In this document: in pieces, positions 19,004 to 26,310 of the stretch
Layout: the number at the start of each line of letters is the position of its first letter
Numbering within the stretch: the first letter of the stretch is position 1
NCBI GenBank assembly: GCA_026260175.1
Contig: JAKCWW010008191.1
Span: 258-26,567 of the forward strand
Direction of reading: 5' to 3'
Length of the DNA stretch: 26,310 bases
From: Reticulitermes lucifugus
Lineage: Eukaryota > Arthropoda > Insecta > Blattodea > Rhinotermitidae
Program-made: the position numbers and the translations under genes
Notes under the pieces: model-generated
Seen by the model: only the letters and a program-made list of their open reading frames with translations
Told to the model about the DNA's origin: nothing
Database searches by the model: none

Positions 19004-19179
19004 CAGTAGAACCCGGATAAGAAGTCCCTGCATAAGAAGTTTTCCCCTGTAAGAAGTCTTGATTTTTAGAGTCCCAAAATCCTATTGCTTTTAATAAGCT
19101 TCCCTCTTAATAAGTCTTCCCACTTAAGGAGTCCCTAAACCTCTGGTCCCTTGAAAGACTTCTTAACAGGGTTCTACTG
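19004..19179. mobile_element. Pogo/Tigger-type MITE, 176 bp
   Basis: Terminal inverted repeats of 23 bp (19004-19026 and 19157-19179, 21 of 23 matching) start CAGTAGAACCC, a tip shared by pogo/Tigger elements. TA dinucleotides at 19002-19003 and 19180-19181 are the expected target duplication. The interior repeats TAAGAAGT-like blocks and has no coding capacity. Confidence 0.85.
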
Positions 19180-19534
19180 TATATGAAAACAGATTATAAA
19201 AATAAGTTGAAAATGGGAAGAATTAAAGTCAGTGGAAAAATTACTATCCAAACTTATCCTTTTCTTGGTGATTAAAGAAACTCGCCTCATTGGGAACCGA
19301 ATCCCAGTTGTCTGCAGCATAGGTGAACAAGTAGGCTGTTGCAGGCAACATAAGTGCATCTCCATGTCTGAGACTTGTGAGGTAACAGGGAAGATTATGG
19401 AAAATGAAACTGTGCATTACAAAGAAACAGAGTAGTGTTGAGAGCTAATATTTCGGCTGGGAAGTCAGAGCAGGGTTCAAGGTCAGGCTCCAAAACCAAA
19501 GCCACATCAGGGGTTTCCAGTTGACCTGCTGTAA

Positions 19535-19702
19535 GTGAAATGGGGCATGAAGGTGTCAACTAGATTAAACTGGTTCAGGATAGAGTTCAGTAGGTGGCTT
19601 TTGTGAATGTGACAATGAACATTTGAATCCCATAAAAGGAGGGAATTTATTGATGATCTGTGTAAGAAAGATCCTGTACCATGAATTTGGTGTGTTAGGT
19701 AG
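19535..19702 (+). mobile_element. Second copy of the LINE 3' tail, highly diverged
   Basis: Aligns by eye with 190-366: GGTTCAGGATAG..., TGGCTTTTGTGAATGTGAC, AATGAACATTTGAATCCCATAAAA, then GGGAATTTATTGA, AGATCCTGTACCATG and GTGTTAGGTAG. Same family as the element at the left edge, but much older. It stops about 40 bp before coding exon 5. Confidence 0.65.
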
Positions 19703-19742
19703 CTGTCTTTAGATTTGTGTAGGTATTCCTTGCACATTATAG

Positions 19743-19983
19743 GACTTGGAGACACAACGTGAAGAAAGCAGTGCCCGTATTGTAGAGCTGGAAGATGAAC
19801 TTGCTAGTACTGTGGCTGAGAATCAACAGCAGAAGGTTGCCGAAAATATAGAAGTGATTCGACTGCAACGCAGCCTGCAGCAGCAATCAGCCCATCTGGC
19901 AGCACAGAGTGCACAGAACCAGGTTCTGGAACAGGACTTGGCACGCTTGCACCAAGAGTTGGAGACTGTACAGCAAGATAATG
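19743..19983 (+). CDS. RPGRIP1L: RPGRIP1L coding exon 5
   Basis: 241 bp, residues 258-338. Starts DLETQREESSARIVELEDEL after CACATTATAG. NIEVIRLQRSLQQQSAHLAA aligns with human [20 protein letters not shown], a conserved stretch of the coiled coil. Heptad-like Leu/Gln-rich sequence throughout. Phase in 0, out 1 (G of D338), donor AATG|GTGTGT. Confidence 0.9.
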
Positions 19984-22900
19984 GTGTGTGATAGTTTTCT
20001 GATTGTAATTGTTAACTGTACCTCAGACATCAATAGCAGATTTGTTTATTCACTTCTCATATTGCTACCAAGTTCAAGAAGCAGTGTTCTACTTCTTTGT
20101 ATTTATATTTTTACTTACATTTCTGTATGATTTTGTGGTTTGGGTTGTTCTTAGCTGCCACAGCTTGGCTTTAAGGAAGGGAGGGAAAATCCTTATCAAT
20201 GGTTGTGTACTCATTGAATGTACTGCAGGCTGCAACAATTTAATTTTGTGCACCATGGTTTTGTACTATACTACAAAACTAAAGTCCAGGTTTTTTTTTA
20301 CAAGAGTAATTTAATTTCTTCTATATGTGAACATCACTGTCTGTGCCATCATTTGCATCTTAGCTTGAAATGGACTGACATTCCTAGAATAATTTTCAAA
20401 ATATTACCAGGCAAATTTGATTTACAGTTTGTTCTATACACTCTTCTGTTTGTTTGATAATGAGCATCTAATTGTATTTTATTGCTAGATGATGAATTTG
20501 CTTTGCGAAAATAAATATCAACAGTACAAGATTTGTAGGATTAGAGGGCTGCAATAGTACAGTAGGCTTTATGGGTTGTACACAGCACTCTTTGTGCATT
20601 AATCTACTTAAATAATTTGCCCTCTCATGCTGATATTGTTTCTTTCAATCATTTTCACATTCTTTTAACATTTGAAAGCAGTCTGTTTCTGTGCTTCTGA
20701 AACAACACTTTGTCTGCATGGAAATCAGTTTCTTACTTTTAGTTTGCTTGTGCTTCTTGTTTAATTGTGTATCAGTGCTGTATAGTGTGAGACACTGACA
20801 GCAGTATAAAATAAACCATGAATTAATTACATAAAAGTTGTTAATTATGTGTTCAGTTATACAATAAAATGAATCTTCAAGGTTGAATCTGTTAAAACTA
20901 CTCATATGATATTTACCAGCAGTCTTTTTTATGTACCCTTTGATTGCTGTATCCCCTCACAATGTATGTAATGTAATATTTAAACATTTAGTGTGTTGTG
21001 CATCTGCATTGAATTACGTTAATCTTCAGCATCTTTTCAGTGAAATGTGTTACTGTTATTCAAGTACAAAGGTGTGTATTTTCATTAACAATAGAATGAT
21101 TGATGTTAGGAGTGGGATGAGACTGAGTCTTGGTACTGCAGCCACAAGTGGGCCTTTTGTACTAGCCTCTGGTTATAGATGAGTATGGAGCAAGTACTTA
21201 CTTGGAGAGAAACTTGCTACAGTACTACTTTGTTCACCATGAATTATACTTGGAACTGCCCTGGGGTTTACACCAATCTTTGGATAGGTGGAAATCTTCA
21301 GTTAATTGGTACATACTATACATCTTTCCATCCCCTGCCCTGTAATTTGTAATAACTTTATTTTTATGGTGGATGAGGTATATGTTCAGTTATAGAAGGA
21401 TGCACATGTGTATAGATGTGTGTGTGCATGTGCGCCTGTGCTATGTGCATGTACACACATGAGAGAGATGAAAATTCTTGATTGCATGGCAGTACCACAT
21501 CCCATTTAATGTAAATATTCACTGATAATAACATATTTTAGCATGTGAGGATGACTTGTATTGAAATTGGCTTCTCTTGAATGAAGAAGGCCATCTTCAT
21601 TAAAAACTTGGTGCTGGTTGTTCCTGGTGTGAGAGTATGACCTGAAATATGTTTGTCTGAAAGTGGACTGAGAATAGATTGTTGGAAATGTTGACTTGGA
21701 CATAAATAAATTCATCTAATGCCTGTTCACTTTGTTGTGCAATTTGATAGGTGTTTCATATCTCAGAACCCGTAGCCATTCGTAAGATACTCATTTGGGG
21801 CCATGAAAAAATACACGGGTAAATCAAAAAGTAAAGGCAATTTGTGAATTAAGTGAGTAGCAAAAGCGATAGCAGCCGACCGATTGTATCTGACTGAAAC
21901 TGGATTCTGACAGATTTGAACATACATCACACAGTGCTTCATTGTTGTTGTGGTTGAATGGGTGAATGTGTAAACATGGATGCTCTGCTTTTCCATTGCA
22001 CAATCCTTGAGCAATGTGCTGTGATAAGATTTCTTTGGGCCGAAGGGCGAAACTCCGCTGATAGTCACCAAAGAATGATACCACCTTCATGGTAGTGTTA
22101 AGTCTGTGAGTCAGAGGAAAGTTTATGGATGGGTAGAAATGTTTAAATCTGGAAGCTCCTGGTTCCCAATGGAAAAAGAAGTTCAGAAGTGCCCTTCTAC
22201 CAAAAAATCTTGCTAACCTTCTTCTGGGATATGAAGGGACCTATTTTGGAACATCAAGAGAAAGGACCAACTGTTAACAGTTCAACTTACTCGCCTATGC
22301 TTAAAGACAAATTGTAACCTGCAATTCGCAACAAAAGAAGAGGACTGTTGTCAAAAACTGTTCTCTTGCACCACGACAATGCTCGCCCCCCTGTTGGACC
22401 TGCAACAATAGCGACAATTCAAAACCTTTAGTTTGAGATTCTGCCACATCCACCTTACAGTCCCGACTCGCACCATGTGAAACTTTCATGCCTTTGGTCC
22501 GCTTACAGAGGCATTACGTGGTTGCTGGTTTGGCAGTGATGAAGAAGTGAAAGAAGCTGTGCATATGTGTATTTGAGAACAACCTAAAACGTTCTTCTAC
22601 GATGGAATCAAGGAGCTTGTGGACCACTACAAAAAGTGTGTGGAATTGCAGGGACACTATGTTGAAGTATAATATAGTTGTTGCATACTTTTCACTTTCT
22701 GTGTGGTTAGTAAAAGGATATTGCCTTTAATTTTTGATTTGCTTGCATATAGAAGCTTTAGAAATGTATCAATATAAGTATAGCATTGATATTAAAATTT
22801 TATAAAACAGTATTGCATTCAGTATTTTAACAGACTGCTGAATCTTTAAATATTCTGTAATGTCTGCATCTAAGCAACATGAATTTGTGGCATCCCATAT

Positions 22901-23051
22901 AAAACTTGAGACAGCTCAGAAGTTGTCTGTGTTACTGCTTTGCGTAACTCTCTTTCTTTTAATGCGAAATGATATGACACAAAGTTTCAAAAATAGGCTT
23001 TAAAATTAACGTATTAAATGTGGCTTTTATTACGGATTACCTCTGTTACAG
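19984..23051 (+). other. RPGRIP1L intron (coding exon 5 to 6)
   Basis: 3.1 kb, the longest intron seen between coding exons. Contains the 934-bp mariner at 21814 and a degenerate TG-rich stretch at about 21410-21455. 19990-21400 shows no repeat or gene I recognise. Ends ACCTCTGTTACAG. Confidence 0.75.
21814..22747 (+). mobile_element. Mariner element with both ends, internally deleted
   Basis: Both ends carry AAATCAAAAA(G/T)TAAAGGCAAT-type inverted repeats (near 21821 and 22721-22740), bounded by TA at 21812-21813 and 22748-22749. Transposase pieces on the + strand: CAVIRFLWAEGRNSADSHQR (about 22014), KVYGWVEMFKSG, then after a deletion LTFFWDMKGPILEH (about 22218), KRRGLLSKTVLLHHDNARPP (about 22337; the HDNARPH block), FEILPHPPYSPD, and near the end VDHYKKCVELQG-like codons. 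A full mariner is about 1.3 kb; this is 934 bp with several stops. It belongs to a different mariner subgroup from the other three copies here. Confidence 0.88.
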
Positions 23052-23176
23052 ATGAACTTCATCATCAGCTGACAAATGAGCATCAGAAAGTAGCAGATTT
23101 GCAGCAGCATCTGCAAGGAGTGGGATCAAATTGTCTGTCAGTTAGAGAGTTACAGGAACAGATTAGAGATATACAG
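23052..23176 (+). CDS. RPGRIP1L: RPGRIP1L coding exon 6
   Basis: 125 bp, residues 338-379. With the G of exon 5 it reads NDELHHQLTNEHQKVADLQQ, matching human [20 protein letters not shown], and ends VRELQEQIRDIQ like human IEELQDRINDLE. Phase in 1, out 0. Donor ATACAG|GTACAA. Confidence 0.92.
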
Positions 23177-23941
23177 GTACAAACTGAGTTGCAAATAAGT
23201 AAAGAACATCATTTGTGATTAATGAATTGAGTTAACACCAGGAGACTGCTGCATTCGTATAGAGTTTAAGTACAGTAATTTATACTCTCAGTTGGTAGCT
23301 TAAACATGCAGGCAGCTGACTGCTGATTGGACTAGGTGTAAACATTACCAGCAGGTGCAGCTGTATTCCTTCACCACCATACCATAGGACTCAATCTAGT
23401 ATCTACCCCATTACTGTCTAATGGCTGTGGAGGCTGTCTTATCCAGGGAGAAGTTGTATTGGGATAGACAAATTGTGAATATGTGAATAGATTGCACGGA
23501 AGATTTACATCTTCTGGAATGTGAAGCTGTGGTTGGGCGAATATTTTCCAACATTTTGAAGGTAGTGGCTGTATCTTCAGGGTCAGCAGTCCAAGAAGAA
23601 TGACTCCTTCAAAACATAAAGAACTACTTGCTGAACAGCATGGCATCACATCCAACAAGACTTGAATCATCAGCAACACCACTGTGAGAACCTCAGATTT
23701 TTCATTAGGTTGAACTGGTGGAGTTCAGTTGTGTTTGTGGTCTAACTGATATACTTTCAGATTTCATGAAGTCACAAATGTTTTTTGGACCAGCTAAATA
23801 CCTATCAGTAGCATAAGAAAGATCCTGCATTATGGTATTTATTACATGTAGAAAGTAGCACCTAAGAAGCAACCTTGGATAATACATTACAATATTCATG
23901 CTAAGTCGACAAAGCTGAAATGTTTCAACCTTTCTTTTTAG
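23177..23941 (+). other. RPGRIP1L intron (coding exon 6 to 7)
   Basis: 765 bp, largely occupied by a copy of the dispersed repeat. Ends CCTTTCTTTTTAG. Confidence 0.8.
23540..23705 (+). repeat. Dispersed repeat, copy D
   Basis: The longest copy of the family also seen at 1445, 1770 and 17110: GTGGCTGTATCTTCAGGG, CATCACATCCAACAAGACTT and CACTGTGAGAACCTCAGATT in order. Internal structure suggests the 3' part of some retroelement, but I cannot identify it. Confidence 0.5.
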
Positions 23942-24043
23942 AAGGAGCGGTCTACCTTAAAGGAGCACAATGAGCGCCTCTTGGCGCTAATATCTTCAAG
24001 GCAGATACAGAGTTCAGAACAGGAGATGACTTTGCATTTGCAG
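23942..24043 (+). CDS. RPGRIP1L: RPGRIP1L coding exon 7
   Basis: 102 bp, exactly 34 codons, residues 380-413. Starts KERSTLKEHNERLLALISSR, matching human KERELLKENYDKLYDSAF. Both ends are phase 0, so skipping it would keep the frame. Donor TTGCAG|GTATGT. Confidence 0.9.
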
Positions 24044-24255
24044 GTATGTAGTAATTCACCAGGATTTCGAAGTTTTCCATTATCAAGAAATATTTGGATT
24101 AGTTGCTAGTTCTGTTCTTAGAATACACATTCCACCAAACAGACAGTGAAATGTCACATGGCACATGAGTGGTTGTATGTGGGTAGTATCAAGCCTTAAT
24201 TTATAACATTTTCTACCCATTAATTTTACGTTGTGTTCACGGTGCATCTTGACAT

Positions 24256-24358
24256 TAATTTTCAGTTTTTTTAACCAACGAATGCACTTTTTTATTTGTG
24301 TAGGGTGAATTAAACAGAAATAAAAAAGTGCATTCGTTGGTTTAAAACACTGAAAATT
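24256..24358. repeat. Hairpin with about 40-bp arms
   Basis: Left arm about 24256-24297 and right arm 24318-24358 are near-perfect reverse complements (core ACCAACGAATGCACTTTTTT), with a 20-base loop. A 12-bp direct repeat, ATTTTCTACCCA, lies at 24208-24219 and 24356-24367. The second copy overlaps the hairpin's right end. Confidence 0.88.
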
Positions 24359-24811
24359 TTCTACCCAGTTCTTTCAAATACTCTATGTTGTCTATGCACT
24401 TCTGTATTTACTGTGCCATATGAACAATGGGTATTGTAACTCAGTTTTTCATCAGGATTGCTTTAATTCCACATTACTTGTTTGAGTCCTGACACACGTG
24501 ATGATGAAGAGTGGGAGAACAGAACTTCATAGAGCCTACACGCTGGCAAGTGAAGTGGGAGCAGTTACCATGTTCCTTCATTCCTCAGACAGTACTACTG
24601 TCTGAATTCTACTTACACATCACACTAATAGCATCTTTCTCACTTTTTTTGTCACTCGTATATTGTGAAGCCTGTATCCATCATTTCTGAAGGAACTATG
24701 GTAAAAAAAACAATAAATACAGGAAAGTAACATTGGTGGGAAAGCATTAGATGTGTCAGAAACATGAGAAAACAGCAACAAGAAATGAAAATTACACATT
24801 TTCCAAATAGA

Positions 24812-24858
24812 TATTTCACAGTATACAGTCATACTGTATGACTGTATACTGTGAAATA
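24812..24858. repeat. 47-bp perfect palindrome
   Basis: TATTTCACAGTATACAGTCA and onward mirrors itself around a single T at 24835. With a one-base centre it would extrude easily as a cruciform. A 15-bp direct repeat, ATTACACATTTTCCA, lies at 24791-24805 and 24903-24917. Confidence 0.92.
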
Positions 24859-25115
24859 CTTGTACTTGATCAATGGCACAACGGGGATGAATCATCTTTA
24901 AGATTACACATTTTCCATTTATACCTACAAAAATAGTAAGTAGATAAAATGTTACTCTAATATCTGTGTTCAAATCACATTTTACGCATTGTTTACGAAG
25001 TACACAAGAGTACCCTGTGTGGAGACCACGTCTGTCCATCTGTATGTGACCTAGCAATCAATGACTATACCGTTTGTCAGTATAGGAGTTCTTTACAAAA
25101 AGCTTTCAACCAGAT

Positions 25116-25276
25116 GTGAGTTTTGTGAAAATTGGCGGAGTGAAAGGCATAAGTTAAAATTCACCTGTATTTTCTACAGTTTCATCCTATTTGGATAAAA
25201 TTTGGTACAGGAGATATCCATAAAAAATGTATTGAGTAATTGTGAGTCTTGTGAAAATTGTTGCAGTGAAAACCAT
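25116..25276 (+). repeat. Two related blocks about 125 bp apart
   Basis: TGTGAGTTTTGTGAAAATTG at 25116 and TGTGAGTCTTGTGAAAATTG at 25241, each followed by a related AGTGAAA..CAT stretch. Perhaps two units of an old tandem or transposon sequence. Confidence 0.6.
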
Positions 25277-25631
25277 GCTTTACTTTGTTTGCCTCACCAG
25301 TGGAAGAGTAGAGTGAGTAGATGGCAGTGCAAGTATGTTGTGATACTGTCCTGTTGATTAACCATGTCTGTAGTGTGTGCTGATCACACACAGGAAACTT
25401 CTGAGATGTTCTTCATTGCACAAGAGAATAGCTGCAAGTATACATATATTCTCCGCTGTCCATTTCAGTCCCATGTGAAGAATTTAACAAAGTGTATATT
25501 TCATATATTTTGCCCATACCTGTAAAATCAAGCAGTATTGCCAAAATTATTTATGTATATTGTGAAACTGATTATCCATGGTCTAGTATAATCTATATCC
25601 TTATGCCACAACTCTTAATGTTCATTGTCAG

Positions 25632-25769
25632 GTGTCACAGTTGGAAAGCAGATTGGCAAAAGAGCGCAGTGAACAGGCTGAGTTAATGCAACGGATAGAA
25701 CAGCTGGAGGCACAGGATGAGGCTCGTTCACAACACTTTGCTGGACAGGAGAAGACTCTTCGTGTTCAG
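25632..25769 (+). CDS. RPGRIP1L: RPGRIP1L coding exon 8 (last in window)
   Basis: 138 bp, 46 codons, residues 414-459, starting VSQLESRLAKERSEQAELMQ and ending EKTLRVQ. It is Glu/Gln/Arg-rich coiled coil; QLESRL resembles human QLETAL in the same order. Phase 0 at both ends. Acceptor TTCATTGTCAG, donor GTTCAG|GTGGGA. The gene continues past the right edge; the C2 domains are not in this window. Confidence 0.88.
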
Positions 25770-26310
25770 GTGGGAGTTAAAAATAAGGGTGGTATGTGCA
25801 CTGTATTCCAGTACAAGTCTTATGCCCATACTGTACAACAAACACTGGTGAAATTAAGGGTATGAGTTATGGACGTGTATCACACAAGGGTGATTATGCA
25901 ATTGTTTGTGCACAAGGTCTCAAATAGATGACTAGTGCAGAGTCAGGGACTATACTGGGGACATGGAGAAACTCCACTGACAATGGGGATAATAGGGCTT
26001 AAGATTTTCCCACCTTCTGCCCACTGTTGTATTCTGCTTAGCTGCCTCCAGTCTGTTTTAATCAGGTCAAAGTGTTTGTCACTGTTGAAGTTTATCTTGT
26101 GAGCAGAATGGCCAGATGACTCGAGGAAAATACAGTACATGCAGATCTCGTTTTACCTGATTTCGTTTTGCACGATTTCGCTTTAACGCGACTTGAAAAT
26201 TTACACCACTTTTCGAATTTACGCAATAAATTTTGGTTTAACCTTTAGAGTCCGTGCGTCCTTTATAAATGACAGGGCCCTTTAAACCGTCAGTCGTCCT
26301 TTGCTGTCTA
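25770..26310 (+). other. Start of next RPGRIP1L intron
   Basis: No further exon found before the window ends. The last 170 bases belong to a DNA transposon end. Confidence 0.7.
26137..26310. mobile_element. End of a Tigger-like DNA transposon, cut by window edge
   Basis: CAGATCTCGTTTTAC followed by spaced repeats of TTTCGTTTTGCACGATTTCG and CTTTAACGCGACTT is the pattern I know from Tigger/pogo element ends, and CpG is locally enriched as in such elements. The other end lies outside the window. Confidence 0.55.

Larger units (their letters stand above)
18630..19742 (+). other. RPGRIP1L intron (coding exon 4 to 5)
   Basis: 1.1 kb containing a pogo-type MITE and a second LINE tail. The part at 18650-19000 shows nothing I can name. 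Confidence 0.75.
24044..25631 (+). other. RPGRIP1L intron (coding exon 7 to 8)
   Basis: 1.6 kb with two hairpins enclosed by direct repeats (24208-24367 and 24791-24917) and a pair of related blocks near 25116 and 25242. Otherwise AT-rich with nothing recognised. Ends TTCATTGTCAG. Confidence 0.8.

Noticed and set aside
1..26310. A novel multi-gene system, CRISPR array or gene cluster
   Set aside because: The only protein-coding signals that look intact are the zinc-finger exon and the RPGRIP1L exons. All other protein similarity is to broken transposons.

Overview
This window is animal nuclear DNA, almost certainly from a hemimetabolous insect. My impression is a cockroach or termite, based on the style of its repeats; that is inference. 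The signs are spliced genes with GT-AG introns of 0.5-3 kb, an AT-rich and CpG-poor background, a Krüppel-type zinc-finger exon with insect-like fingers, and many old transposon pieces. Nothing bacterial (operons, Shine-Dalgarno sites, CRISPR) is present. One 190-base run of N sits inside a CA microsatellite.

Layout: 1-366 is the 3' end of a LINE. 367-5207 holds decayed repeats, including a degenerate tandem array and an internally deleted mariner. 5208-5705 is one exon or short gene with five Krüppel-type zinc fingers. 6130-7310 (minus) is a long, dead IS630/Tc1-type transposase. 8487-9519 holds a tRNA-derived SINE, a mariner piece and a CAGTG-ended non-autonomous element. 9560-11690 is unusually CpG-rich for this window and ends in a good splice donor; I read it as the promoter and 5' untranslated exon of the next gene.

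13809-25769 carries the first eight coding exons of the RPGRIP1L (fantom/NPHP8) orthologue on the + strand. The exon phases join without error to give 459 codons of mainly coiled-coil protein. The C2 domains lie beyond the right edge. RPGRIP1L is a ciliary transition-zone scaffold; in insects it would be expected in ciliated sensory neurons and sperm. The introns hold mariner, PIF/Harbinger, pogo-type, LINE and foldback relics.

I found no convincing new multi-gene system. The most unusual items are (a) a 598-bp foldback element at 11856-12453 with a hammerhead-like RNA motif in each arm, (b) four near-perfect short hairpins (13.1, 14.6, 24.3 and 24.8 kb), each enclosed by a 12-15 bp direct repeat, and (c) a Krüppel-type finger protein that stops right after its last finger. 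The zinc-finger gene and RPGRIP1L show no functional link beyond being neighbours on the same strand.
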